Of a stretch of 42,157 bases of DNA, positions 1 to 7,675 are shown one piece after another. The stretch's first letter is position 1. Each line of letters starts with the position of its first letter. The stretch is from CAYRKT01 sp964425005 (GTDB lineage Bacteria; Synergistota; Synergistia; CAYRKT01). The stretch is from NCBI GenBank assembly GCA_964425005.1, contig CAYRKT010000006.1:1-42157 (forward strand), read 5' to 3'. The notes beneath the pieces were generated by a model, which saw only the letters and a program-made list of their open reading frames with translations, was not told the DNA's origin and did not search any database. The translations under genes were made by a program, and so were the position numbers.

Positions 1-44
1 ACTGCGGCTATGGCTGCCGTGGGAGAGTAGGTCACTGCCAGGGC
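1..44 (+). rRNA. rrf: 5S ribosomal RNA, 3' end (partial)
   Basis: The first ~44 bases match the conserved 3' part of bacterial 5S rRNA: the segment ACTGCGGC..GCCGTGGGAGAGTAGGTC followed by CACTGCCAGGG, which closes the molecule's terminal helix. The 5' two thirds lie outside the window, so an rRNA operon probably ends here. The exact 3' end is estimated (about 41-45). A rho-independent terminator follows about 45 bases later. Recognition rests on remembered 5S consensus, not on an alignment. Confidence 0.85.
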
Positions 45-90
45 CTGAAGGATTGCCACGAGATGCCATCACCCTCACTCTCACCTCCAA

Positions 91-120
91 AGGGGGAAGG
101 TCGTAAGGCCTTCCCCTTTT
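91..120 (+). terminator. Rho-independent terminator of the rRNA operon
   Basis: GGGGAAGG (93-100) pairs perfectly with CCTTCCCC (109-116) around an 8-base loop and is followed by TTTT. It sits just after the 5S rRNA and just before the stop of the convergent yibE-like gene. On the minus strand the hairpin is followed by a short T run too (CCCCCTTT), so it may end transcription from both sides. Confidence 0.8.
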
Positions 121-1263
121 CTATTTCCTCAGGAAGCTCAGGCTCCCTATGAGGGAGGTCAAGGGAGCCACCCATATCATCCCAAGGCTTCCCACGAGGG
201 TGTGGAGTATCTCGGCGGCCACGTGCCTGAGGTTCAAGATGTTGTATGCGGGTATCCCCAGAGCGTTTAGGGAAAGCAGTAGCCCCATGTAGCTTCCGGA
301 GTAGGCCAGGAGCAACGTGTTGGACATGCTGCTTATCACGGACTTGCTCACCGATAGCCCGGACAGGAGCAAGCCCAACCTCCCCACGCTCGGGTTGGCC
401 TTGGCCACCTCCTCCTGCGAGGCGGATATGTCGATGGCCACGTCCACTATCGCCCCGGAGCAGGCGACGAAGGTGCTGGCCAGGAACAGGGAGGTGAGGT
501 CCAGGTGCCCAAACCCAGAGTGCAACAGGGTCTCCGTGAAGGGCATCACAGCGCCGTGGATTTTAAGGGCCTTCCCGAACAGGATCGAAAGGGCGCAGGT
601 GAGGATCATACCCGAGACACAGCCCCCTAGGGCGACCAGCCCTCTCCTGGAGACGCCGCCTGCCGACAGGGAGGCGGAGGCCGATATGACCGCGACCGTC
701 AGCAGGGCGAGGGGTATGGGGTTCAGGCCCATGAGTATCATGGGCAAAAAGCCCTTCCATATGAGGAGCGCTATGAAGACGAAGGAGGTCAGGGCCTTAA
801 AACCCGTCCAGCCGGCCAGCAGGGTCAAGCTCGCGGCGAAGAGGGCTAGCAGCGTCGCCAGGGCGTCCAACCTGTAATGGTCCAGGAGGTTGACGTGGAC
901 TATCCGATCCCCGGCGGCGTTGACCACCCCGAAGGCCACGTCCCCCGGGCGAAACTCCTTGTCTATCTCCAGGACCCCCTTGTAGTGGTTGGTGGCCCAG
1001 GTCTCGATCCCGGCGAAACGACCGTCGAGGATTTTGGCCCTCACCGCCTGGGTCCCTACGTGGACGAAGCCTATCCGGTGGGCTTGGGAGTCGTCCACCT
1101 CCAACACCAGGGCCCTCACCCTCTCGGTCCCCTCGAGCGTCGGGTTTTCCTTGACCGTGGGAAGCAGGATCAAAGCCAGGGACATCAGGAGGGTCACCGC
1201 TACCAGGGGTATCTCTCGGGACGGGTTCCTTACAGCCCAAAGCTCCCTCAAAAGCTCCCTCAT
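121..1263 (-). CDS. YibE/F family membrane protein
   Basis: A 380-residue integral membrane protein that fits the YibE/F family. It has one N-terminal membrane helix (about residues 19-37), an extracytoplasmic domain of roughly 90 residues (about 38-125, with a GxxAGIETWATNHYKG stretch), then a run of about seven hydrophobic segments with small-residue-rich helices. The family is widespread in bacteria and its biochemical role is not established. ATG start. The stop abuts the rRNA terminator. It lies 92 bp downstream of the alkaline phosphatase on the same strand, separated by a strong hairpin, so it may be expressed separately. Family assignment is by remembered topology and motif, fairly secure; function is unknown. 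Confidence 0.8.
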   Translation of the reverse strand: MRELLRELWAVRNPSREIPLVAVTLLMSLALILLPTVKENPTLEGTERVRALVLEVDDSQAHRIGFVHVGTQAVRAKILDGRFAGIETWATNHYKGVLEIDKEFRPGDVAFGVVNAAGDRIVHVNLLDHYRLDALATLLALFAASLTLLAGWTGFKALTSFVFIALLIWKGFLPMILMGLNPIPLALLTVAVISASASLSAGGVSRRGLVALGGCVSGMILTCALSILFGKALKIHGAVMPFTETLLHSGFGHLDLTSLFLASTFVACSGAIVDVAIDISASQEEVAKANPSVGRLGLLLSGLSVSKSVISSMSNTLLLAYSGSYMGLLLSLNALGIPAYNILNLRHVAAEILHTLVGSLGMIWVAPLTSLIGSLSFLRK

Positions 1264-1308
1264 CTTTGGGTCAGGTCCTCCTCCCTTTGCGCTGGTCTTA
1301 AAGCAAGA

Positions 1309-1340
1309 AGCTGGGGCTACCCCCTGGGGCAGCCCCAGCT
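1309..1340 (-). terminator. Hairpin terminator between alkaline phosphatase and yibE-like gene
   Basis: A perfect 10-bp inverted repeat, AGCTGGGGCT (1309-1318) and AGCCCCAGCT (1331-1340), with a 12-base loop. Read on the minus strand it lies 15 bases beyond the phosphatase stop and is followed by TCTTGCTTT, a moderate U-rich tail. It probably acts as a rho-independent terminator or attenuator for the phosphatase transcript. Confidence 0.65.
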
Positions 1341-1355
1341 CTTAAGGCCTGGGCG

Positions 1356-2945
1356 CTAGGCAGCTATCTCCTCCAGCTCCTCCCAGGGCAGGGCGGAGAT
1401 CACGTTCCCCTTGGAGAGGTCTATCTCCATGACCTCAGCGAGCTTTCTGAAGATGTCGGTGTTGTCGTAGTAGCCGGCGAACCTCTCGGCGCCGACCCCT
1501 ATGGCGTAGACGGGGGTGGGCAAGGCGGTGTGCGCGAAGGAGGACCAGCCTATGCCGGCCTTCTGGTTGAGGATGTGGGTGACCTTGACCACCAGGGGCT
1601 CATACCCCCCGTAGACGCGGTAGGTCCGCTCGTCCTTGGGCCTCTCCTCTTTGCCCATCATGCTGAGCTTGAAGGCCTCCTGGAGCTGGGCCACCTCGTC
1701 GTCGGTCAGGGCGAGCTGGAGCTCTAAGGCCGCCTCCGCGTCGCCGGCTTTGGACCTCTCCTCCAGAGCCTTCCTCTCCTCGGGCTTGAGGGTCCTGAGG
1801 CCGAAGAGCTCGCCTATCTTGGGCATCAGGTCCTCCAGTCTAGCCTTCTCCTTCGGGGTGGACTCCCTGTACTTGGCCACCAGCTTGGCGAACTCGTCGT
1901 AGGACATCTTCTGCCTCTCCAAGACCCTGAAGTAGGTCTCGTACCTGGTCCCGGCGAAGCCCATCGACATGCCGCCGCACTCGTGGTCCCCCGTCACTAT
2001 TATTAGGGTCTCGTCCGGGTGCTTCTCGTAGAACTTGAGGGCCTCCCTGACGGCGGCGTCGAAGTCCAGGAGGTCGTGGATGGCCGAGGCCGCGTCGTTG
2101 GCGTGACAGGCCCAGTCCACCTTGCCGCCCTCCACGTGGAGGAAGAAGCCCTCAGGCCCATCGAGCATCTCTATCGCCTTGGCGGTGAACTCGGCCAGGG
2201 AGAGCCCCACGTCCATGCCAGACTTCCTGTTTATGGCGTACGGAAGCGCAGCCTCCCTGTCCAGCACCGGGTTTATCGCCACCACCTTGCCGTCAGAGGG
2301 CTTTAGGGCCCTTATCTCGTCGGCCTTCTCCACCACCTTGTATCCCCTCTGCCTGAGTATCTCCCTCACGTCGGGTTGGTCGCCGTTCTTGCCCCTGGGC
2401 TGTCTGAACCCACCGCCGCCGAAGAAGTGGAAGTCGCTGTCGGGGATCTGGAGGGCTATCTCGTAGTAGAGGTTTCGGCTAGGGCTCCTGGAGTAGAAGC
2501 CGGCGGGGGTAGCGTGCTCTATGGAGACGCTGGAGACCACCCCTACCTTCATGCCCTTGTCCCTGGCGAACTCAGCTATGGTCTTGTACTTGACCTTCTT
2601 CTGGGGGTCCATGTTGATGACGCCGTCCACCGTCTTGTGGCCGGCGGCTATGGCGGTTATCGCCGAGGCCGAGTCGGTGATGAAGCTGTCCGCGGCGTGA
2701 GTCGTGGTCATGCCCTGGTAGGGGAACCTGGTGAAGCTAAGCTCCCCCATGGCGGGCTCCTTGCTCTTGAGCGAACCCAGGTAGATCTGGGCGGCGCTCA
2801 CCTGCGGGACGCTCGTGCCGTCGCCGATGAAGAGGAAGACGTACTTGGGCGTCTTCGAGGCCGCCTCGGCGCTCCAGGGGACCACGGCGAAGAGCAACGT
2901 GGCCGTGGCCAGGAGAGCCCAAAGGACCCTTCTACCTCCGCGCAT
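1356..2945 (-). CDS. phoA: Alkaline phosphatase, secreted
   Basis: A 529-residue alkaline phosphatase that hydrolyses phosphomonoesters outside the cytoplasm using a phospho-serine intermediate and bound Zn/Mg. A signal peptide (RR near the start, hydrophobic 8-24, likely cleavage after AEA near 28) leads into FIGDG (metal Asp42), TDSASA (nucleophile Ser92), the HVEGGKVDWACHAND metal motif, VTGDHECGGM, and a late metal His in FAHTALPTPVYA. About 100 residues of charged helical sequence are inserted between VTGDH and FAHT, as in larger non-E. coli homologues. The SD CGGAGG lies just upstream of the ATG. A stable hairpin ends 9 bases before that SD. No Pho box was identified. Confidence 0.95.
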   Translation of the reverse strand: MRGGRRVLWALLATATLLFAVVPWSAEAASKTPKYVFLFIGDGTSVPQVSAAQIYLGSLKSKEPAMGELSFTRFPYQGMTTTHAADSFITDSASAITAIAAGHKTVDGVINMDPQKKVKYKTIAEFARDKGMKVGVVSSVSIEHATPAGFYSRSPSRNLYYEIALQIPDSDFHFFGGGGFRQPRGKNGDQPDVREILRQRGYKVVEKADEIRALKPSDGKVVAINPVLDREAALPYAINRKSGMDVGLSLAEFTAKAIEMLDGPEGFFLHVEGGKVDWACHANDAASAIHDLLDFDAAVREALKFYEKHPDETLIIVTGDHECGGMSMGFAGTRYETYFRVLERQKMSYDEFAKLVAKYRESTPKEKARLEDLMPKIGELFGLRTLKPEERKALEERSKAGDAEAALELQLALTDDEVAQLQEAFKLSMMGKEERPKDERTYRVYGGYEPLVVKVTHILNQKAGIGWSSFAHTALPTPVYAIGVGAERFAGYYDNTDIFRKLAEVMEIDLSKGNVISALPWEELEEIAA

Positions 2946-2967
2946 TCTCTACCACCTCCGCTTGGGG

Positions 2968-3000
2968 TTCGCCGCCCCCGGGGGCGCTCGGGGCGGCGAA
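2968..3000 (-). promoter_or_regulatory. Stable hairpin in the leader of the alkaline phosphatase gene
   Basis: TTCGCCGCCCC (2968-2978) and GGGGCGGCGAA (2990-3000) form a perfect 11-bp inverted repeat with an 11-base GC-rich loop. On the minus strand it lies between the lysX-like gene and the phosphatase, ending about 9 bases before the phosphatase SD. There is no T run after it, so a classic terminator is unlikely. It could control translation, stabilise mRNA or help rho-dependent termination. A second weak hairpin, CACCA/TGGTG (3006-3019), lies just upstream. Function is inference. Confidence 0.5.
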
Positions 3001-3097
3001 GGCTTCACCAGCTATGGTGCCTTCCCCGAGTGAAGAGCGTTTAAGAGGACGGCTAAGAAGGCCTAAAGCGATGGTTAACCGCCCTCCCTTCCCCAGG

Positions 3098-3955
3098 TCA
3101 TCCGGACGTCTCCTGGAGCTTCAGCAGGAGGTGTTTCGGTATGTCCACCCCGGTGGGGGCCACGCTGTTCCTGAACTCGGCCGTGTCGTTGACCTCGTTG
3201 ACCAGCAGGCGGCCGTCGGCGGTCTTGAACACGTCCATGGCCAAGAAAAAGCCCCCTATGGCCCTTGCGGTCCTCTCGCAGATCTCCACCAGGTCGTCGG
3301 TGACCTCGGCGGCCTCGGCCTTGCCTCCTCTGGCGGTGTTGGTGATCCAGTGAGGGCTCCTGCGCTTTATGGCGCAGAGGAACTGGCCCCCCAGGGTGAA
3401 GGCCCTTATGTCGAAGCCACCCTTCTCCACGTACTCCTGGAGGTAGATGATCTGATGCTGCGGGCCCAGCCTCTCCTTGTACTCCAGCAGGGAGGAGAGG
3501 GCCTCCTCGTCCTCCACCAGCGAGACCATCCTACCCCAGGAGCCCATGACGGGCTTCACCACCAGGGGGTATCCTATCCTCTCGGCGACCTCCATGGCCC
3601 CCTCCTCGCTGAAGGCCAGGCCGTACCTGGGCTGAGGTATTCCCGCCTGCGACAGCCTGCAGGAGGTGGCGAACTTGTCCCCGCAGAGGCCTATCACCTC
3701 CGGGGGGTTCACCACCCTCACCCCCCTGAGCCCCAGGGCCGTAGAGACCTCCAGGTTCTGGTGGTGGGACACGCACCTGGCGAGGGCCCACGACACCGCG
3801 CCGAAGGGGATCAGCTCACCCTGGTGCCATATCCCCTCCTCGAGAAAAGCGCAAGACCGCGCGTTCAAGGCCTTGAGCTCCACGCCGACCTCCCTGGCCG
3901 CGTCGATCAGCATGCGTTCCTCCTGCCTCAGCCTGGAGTAGAAGAGCAAGAACAA
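3098..3955 (-). CDS. lysX: LysX-like ATP-grasp ligase (RimK superfamily)
   Basis: A protein of 285 residues that closely follows LysX, the ATP-grasp enzyme joining alpha-aminoadipate to the C-terminal Glu of the carrier LysW in the AAA lysine pathway. Visible family signatures are ERCVS-like ARCVS, VNPPEVIGLCGDKFAT, YPLVVKPVMGSWGRM, IYLQEYVEK, HWITNTARGGKAE and the metal-site block LLVNEVNDTAEFRNSV. TTG at 3955 is chosen as start because GGAGGGGAGG ends 8 bases upstream and the N-terminus then matches remembered Thermus LysX in length; an ATG at 3976 is the alternative. No lysW, lysZ, lysY or argJ-like gene is nearby. Divergent from fapR. The sequence NDTAEF differs from the NHTMEF I recall in Thermus LysX, so the substrate is uncertain. 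Confidence 0.8.
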   Translation of the reverse strand: MFLLFYSRLRQEERMLIDAAREVGVELKALNARSCAFLEEGIWHQGELIPFGAVSWALARCVSHHQNLEVSTALGLRGVRVVNPPEVIGLCGDKFATSCRLSQAGIPQPRYGLAFSEEGAMEVAERIGYPLVVKPVMGSWGRMVSLVEDEEALSSLLEYKERLGPQHQIIYLQEYVEKGGFDIRAFTLGGQFLCAIKRRSPHWITNTARGGKAEAAEVTDDLVEICERTARAIGGFFLAMDVFKTADGRLLVNEVNDTAEFRNSVAPTGVDIPKHLLLKLQETSG

Positions 3956-3986
3956 CCTCAAAACCTCCCCTCCCATCCCCCCGACC

Positions 3987-4015
3987 TTGACGTCGAGCGC
4001 CGGGGCGTGTATACT
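3987..4015 (+). promoter_or_regulatory. Sigma70-type promoter of the fapR-plsX-fab operon
   Basis: -35 TTGACG (3987-3992), a 17-base spacer, then -10 TATACT (4010-4015). Expected transcription start is near 4022, immediately before the inverted repeat at 4024-4063. Spacing is ideal and only one base in the -35 and one in the -10 depart from consensus. This is the best candidate for driving the fatty-acid operon. Confidence 0.8.
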
Positions 4016-4023
4016 TTGTGCCT

Positions 4024-4063
4024 AGGTTTTATCATGTGGTGTTGTTATCAGGTGATAAAACCT
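4024..4063 (+). promoter_or_regulatory. Candidate FapR operator (nested inverted repeats)
   Basis: AGGTTTTATCA (4024-4034) and TGATAAAACCT (4053-4063) form a perfect 11-bp inverted repeat. Nested within it is the 14-bp near-palindrome TTATCAGGTGATAA (4045-4058). The three TTATCA/TGATAA half-sites begin right at the predicted +1. The complement, TTATCACCTGATAA, has the TTA..ACCT..TAA layout of the Bacillus FapR box. Placement directly upstream of fapR suggests autoregulation, possibly with joint control of the divergent lysX-like gene. Binding is inference. Confidence 0.65.
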
Positions 4064-4102
4064 CCCTTGCTAGCTTCTCCATATTTGGCGAGGTGGAGGG
4101 TT

Positions 4103-4663
4103 TTGTCAAGCGTCTTCGAGGGGAGAAGGCTGAGGCATCAGAGGCTTTTGAAGCTCCTGGAGGAGGATCCGCTCCTCACCGACGAGGAGCTCTCTGAGGC
4201 CCTGGGCGTCAGCGTCTCTACCGTCAGGCTGGACAGGATGATGCTGGGCATCCCCGACAGCCGCGAGAGGGCCAAGACCATGGTCCAGAGGGCCCTTTCC
4301 AACCTCAGGTCCCTCTCCACGGGAGACCTGGTGGGGGAGCTGATAGAGCTCGAGCCCAACAAGGGGGGGCTATCGGTCCTCCTGGCCACCAGGGAGATGG
4401 CCTTCAAGGACAGCGACATCATATGGGATCACTTCATCTACTCCCAGGCCAGCACCCTGGCCATGGCGTGCATAGACGCGGACATGGTGGTCACCGCCTC
4501 GGCGAGGGTCCGCTTCAGGTCGCCCGTTCGGGTGGGCGACAAGATGATAGCCAGGGCGAAGGTGGGCAAGAGCAAGGGGAACAAGTTCCTGGTGTCGGTC
4601 AGGACGAGGGTGAGGGACGTGGAGGTCTTCGTGGGCAGGTTTATAACCGTGGTCCTGGGCTAG
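4103..4663 (+). CDS. fapR: FapR, malonyl-CoA/ACP-responsive regulator of lipid synthesis
   Basis: A 186-residue repressor of fatty acid and phospholipid synthesis. An N-terminal DeoR-type helix-turn-helix (about 27-46, LTDEELSEALGVSVSTVRLD) is followed by a linker helix and a hot-dog-fold effector domain (about 78-186) containing SQASTLAMA and TASARVRF, matching Bacillus FapR along its length. In known FapR, malonyl-CoA or malonyl-ACP binding releases the protein from DNA. TTG 4103 is chosen because GAGGTG lies 7 bases upstream and the length then equals Bacillus FapR (188). Reading the frame further upstream only adds sequence antisense to the lysX-like gene. It is first in the operon, 25 bases before plsX. 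Confidence 0.9.
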   Translation: MSSVFEGRRLRHQRLLKLLEEDPLLTDEELSEALGVSVSTVRLDRMMLGIPDSRERAKTMVQRALSNLRSLSTGDLVGELIELEPNKGGLSVLLATREMAFKDSDIIWDHFIYSQASTLAMACIDADMVVTASARVRFRSPVRVGDKMIARAKVGKSKGNKFLVSVRTRVRDVEVFVGRFITVVLG

Positions 4664-4688
4664 TCGAGCCGTCTTTGGGGGGATCGCT

Positions 4689-5690
4689 TTGCTTATAGCC
4701 GTCGACGCCATGGGCGGTGATCACGCTCCTCTTGAGGTGTGCAAGGGCGCTCTGGAGGCCGTAGGATCCTTCGAGGACCTGGAGATAGTGCTGGTGGGAC
4801 AGCTTCCCAGGCTCAACGAGGTTTTCCAGAGGGAGCTTCAGGTGGAGGTCCCCTCTCGGGTTCACCTGGAGCACGCCGAGGAGTTCATAGGGATGGACGA
4901 GCAGCCGGCCATGGCCTTCAGGAGGAAGAGGCGTTCCAGCCTCAGGGTGGCGGCCGAGATGCTCAAAAGCGGCCAGGTGGACGGGGTGGTCTCGGCGGGC
5001 AACACCGGGGCGGTGGTGGCCGCAGGCGTCCTGGTGGTGGGGAGGATCGAAGGGGTGCACAGGCCGGGCCTTGGGATCCCTACCCCCGCCCTGGAGAGGG
5101 TCTCCTTCGTCATAGACGTGGGCGCCACGGTCGAGTGCGAGCCCTTAGACCTCTACCAGTTCGCTCTGATGGGAAGCCTGTACATGGAGAACGTGTTCGG
5201 CGTCAAGGAGCCCAGCGTGGCCCTGCTCTCCAACGGCGAGGAGGAGATAAAGGGGGGAGAGCTTATCTCTAAGGCCAGGGAGATGCTGGCCTCATCGAGG
5301 CTCAACTTCGCCGGGTACGCTGAGGGCAAGGACATCCCCTTCGGCAAGTTCGACGTGGTGGTCTGCGACGGGTTCACCGGGAACGTGCTTTTGAAGTTCG
5401 TGGAGGGGGTGGGAGAGGCCCTGCACGCCCTCTTCAAGGCCGAGCTGTTGCGCAGGAAGTTCTCGGCCGCCCTCGGTCTCCTCTTCCTCAAGCCCATTCT
5501 GAGGGACGTGCTCGCCAGGCTCGACTACGAGAGGTACGGGGGCGCACCCCTCCTGGGCGTGAAGGGGGCCGTCATAAAGGCCCACGGCAGGTCCAGACAC
5601 AGGGCCATAGCCAGCGCCATCCGGGTGGCTAGGGAGACCGTGTTGAGAGGTCTTCCGTCCAGGATAGAGGCTGGCCTCGAATGGAGGTAG
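4689..5690 (+). CDS. plsX: Phosphate acyltransferase PlsX
   Basis: A 333-residue PlsX, which converts acyl-ACP to acyl-phosphate, the substrate of PlsY in glycerol-3-phosphate acylation. Family motifs: IAVDAMGGDHAP at the N-terminus, SAGNTGAVVAAGV, RPGLGIPTP-like block, VIDVGATVECEP, LLSNGEEEIKG and VVCDGFTGNVLLKF. Length is typical. Start is TTG (TTG CTT ATA GCC) after a GGGGGG SD. It sits between fapR and fabH, the usual arrangement in Firmicutes and relatives, and is expected to be under FapR control. A soluble or membrane-associated cytoplasmic enzyme. Confidence 0.95.
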   Translation: MLIAVDAMGGDHAPLEVCKGALEAVGSFEDLEIVLVGQLPRLNEVFQRELQVEVPSRVHLEHAEEFIGMDEQPAMAFRRKRRSSLRVAAEMLKSGQVDGVVSAGNTGAVVAAGVLVVGRIEGVHRPGLGIPTPALERVSFVIDVGATVECEPLDLYQFALMGSLYMENVFGVKEPSVALLSNGEEEIKGGELISKAREMLASSRLNFAGYAEGKDIPFGKFDVVVCDGFTGNVLLKFVEGVGEALHALFKAELLRRKFSAALGLLFLKPILRDVLARLDYERYGGAPLLGVKGAVIKAHGRSRHRAIASAIRVARETVLRGLPSRIEAGLEWR

Positions 5691-5696
5691 ATCGAG

Positions 5697-6695
5697 TTGA
5701 TGTTCCTGGGTCCTAGGAAGGCGAGGGTCGTGGGCAGCGGTGTGTGCCTTCCCAGAAAGGTGCTCACCAACTTCGACCTGGAGAAGATGGTGGACACCTC
5801 CGACCAGTGGATCAGGGAGAGGTCTGGTATATCCACCAGACACGTGGTCTCGGAGGACGAGTTCGCCCACACGCTGGCCGCGGAGGCAGCGAGAAGGGCC
5901 CTGGAGGACGCGTCCATGTCCCCAGGGGATCTGGACGGGATACTGGTGGCCACCAACTCCCCCGACACGCTCTTTCCCGCCACCGCCTGCAGGGTGCAGG
6001 CGGCGATCGGGGCTTCCAGGTGCGGTTGCGTGGACGTCCAGTCGGGCTGCACCGGCAGCGTCTACGCCATGGCGATGGGCGCTGCCATGATCTCCTCGGG
6101 GGTGTGGAGGAACTGCCTGGTGGTGGGGGTGGAAGCGCTCTCGCGGTTGGTCAACTGGAGGGACCGCAACACCTGCGTCCTCTTCGGGGACGGCGCTGGG
6201 GCTTTGGTCATGACCGGCGAGGGCAGCAGGGGGGGCGAGGTCGTCTCCTCGCTCCTGGAGGGAGACGGGGGGTACGCCGACCTGATAGAGCTCCCGGCGG
6301 GCATGTCCATGTTGCCCGCCTCCCACAGGACCGTGGACGAGGGCCTCCACTACGTGAGGATGAAGGGCAACGAGGTCTTCAAGTTCGTAGCCAGGGTGAT
6401 ACCCGAGTTCCTGGGCAGGTTCGTGGAGGGTTCGGGCTACAGGCCGGAGGAGATAGACTGGTGGATACTCCATCAGGCCAACTACAGGATAATGGAGGCC
6501 ACCATGAGGAGGTTTTCGATCCCCATGGAGAGGGCCATCGTGAACATAGACAAATACGGGAACACCTCCGCCGCCAGCGTCTTCATAGCCCTCCACGAGG
6601 CCCTCAAGGACGGCAGGATAGCCGAAGGGCAGAAGGTGGTGATATGCAGCTTCGGGGCGGGGATGACCTGGGGAGCTGTTCTGGTGAGGTGGTAG
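5697..6695 (+). CDS. fabH: Beta-ketoacyl-ACP synthase III FabH
   Basis: A 332-residue KAS III that condenses acetyl-CoA or another short acyl-CoA with malonyl-ACP to start fatty acid synthesis. The Cys-His-Asn triad is visible: Cys118 in QSGCTGSVYAM, His259 in WWILHQANYR, and Asn289 in DKYGNTSAA. FGDGAGALVM is also typical. Context around the Cys is QSGCTGS rather than the commoner NAACSGF, an acceptable variant. The start is TTG 5697 (8 bases after GGAGGT) or the adjacent ATG 5700. The SD overlaps the plsX stop, so the genes are probably coupled. Confidence 0.95.
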   Translation: MMFLGPRKARVVGSGVCLPRKVLTNFDLEKMVDTSDQWIRERSGISTRHVVSEDEFAHTLAAEAARRALEDASMSPGDLDGILVATNSPDTLFPATACRVQAAIGASRCGCVDVQSGCTGSVYAMAMGAAMISSGVWRNCLVVGVEALSRLVNWRDRNTCVLFGDGAGALVMTGEGSRGGEVVSSLLEGDGGYADLIELPAGMSMLPASHRTVDEGLHYVRMKGNEVFKFVARVIPEFLGRFVEGSGYRPEEIDWWILHQANYRIMEATMRRFSIPMERAIVNIDKYGNTSAASVFIALHEALKDGRIAEGQKVVICSFGAGMTWGAVLVRW

Positions 6696-6697
6696 GG

Positions 6698-7669
6698 ATG
6701 GCGCGCAGGTGGGACAACGAGCTCACTAGGCTTTTGGGGATAGACTACCCTGTCATCCAAGGGGGGATGGCCTGGGTGGCCGAGGCGGAGCTGGCGGCGG
6801 CGGTCAGCAACGCGGGCGGGCTCGGGATCATAGCGGCCGGCAACATGCCCCCTGAGGAGCTGGAAAGGCAGCTCAGGAGGGTCAGGGAGCTCACCGACAG
6901 GCCGTTCGGGCTCAACATAATGCTCATGTCGCCCACCGCCGACGACGCCCTGGAGCTAGCGGCCCAGTACCGGGTCCCTGTGGTCACCACCGGAGCGGGA
7001 AGCCCCGGAAAGGTGATAGAGAGGCTGAAACCCCTGGGGACCAAGGTGCTCCCGGTCGTGGCCTCGGTGGCCCACGCCAAGAAGGTGGAGAGGCAGGGGG
7101 CGGATGCGGTGATAGCCGAGGGCATGGAGTCGGGCGGGCACATAGGGGAGCTCACCACCCTGGCTCTGGTCCCGCAGGTGGTGGACGCCGTGAGCGTCCC
7201 GGTCGTGGCGGCAGGGGGTATAGCCGACGGGAGAGGCATGGCGGCGGCGCTGGCCCTCGGGGCCAAGGGGGTTCAGATGGGCACCCGCTTCGTGTGCTCC
7301 CTGGAGTGCAGGGCCCACGAGAACTACAAGAGGGCCATAGTCGAGGCGGGCGACAGGGGTACCACCGTCACGGGACAGTCCACGGGTCATCCCGTGAGAT
7401 GTCTGAAGAACAAGCTGACCAACAAGTTCAAGGAGCTGGAGAGCAGGTGCGCCCCTCCGGAGGAGATAGAGGCTTTGGGGGTGGGGAGGCTCCGCGCCGC
7501 TGTGGTGGAGGGGGACGTGGAGTGGGGTTCCGTCATGGCCGGACAGATAAGCGGCCTGATAAGGGACGTGAGGTCGGTCAGGGAGATCGTGGAGGGGATT
7601 TGCGAGGAGGCCTTCGAGGTGCTCAGGAGGTTGGCCGAGGAGGTCTCCATCTCCTTGGGCAGGAGGTGA
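6698..7669 (+). CDS. fabK: Enoyl-ACP reductase II FabK (FMN-dependent)
   Basis: A 323-residue FMN-containing enoyl-ACP reductase of the nitronate monooxygenase fold, doing the last reduction of each elongation cycle in place of FabI. Motifs: YPVIQGGMAWVAEAELAAAVSNAGGLG, GLNIMLMSP, VVTTGAGSPGKVI, AEGMESGGHIGE (FMN/active-site His), VVAAGGIADGRG and a TTVTGQSTGHPVRCLKN segment. ATG 6698 lies 2 bases after the fabH stop with a GGTAGGG-like SD. The same frame is open further upstream inside fabH, but that part is an out-of-frame shadow. FabK is the only enoyl reductase in this cluster, implying triclosan tolerance at this step. Confidence 0.95.
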   Translation: MARRWDNELTRLLGIDYPVIQGGMAWVAEAELAAAVSNAGGLGIIAAGNMPPEELERQLRRVRELTDRPFGLNIMLMSPTADDALELAAQYRVPVVTTGAGSPGKVIERLKPLGTKVLPVVASVAHAKKVERQGADAVIAEGMESGGHIGELTTLALVPQVVDAVSVPVVAAGGIADGRGMAAALALGAKGVQMGTRFVCSLECRAHENYKRAIVEAGDRGTTVTGQSTGHPVRCLKNKLTNKFKELESRCAPPEEIEALGVGRLRAAVVEGDVEWGSVMAGQISGLIRDVRSVREIVEGICEEAFEVLRRLAEEVSISLGRR

Positions 7670-7675
7670 TGGTCT

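Noticed and set aside
3014..4102. A 363-codon open upstream extension of fapR on the plus strand
   Set aside because: It is antisense to the clearly coding lysX-like gene, has biased, low-quality composition, and FapR reaches its normal length from TTG 4103.
5292..6596. A 434-codon minus-strand open frame across plsX and fabH
   Set aside because: Antisense shadow; His/Gly/Pro-rich composition and no recognisable domain.
5744..6697. A long N-terminal extension in frame with fabK
   Set aside because: It lies inside fabH in another frame and has no domain; fabK has normal length from ATG 6698.
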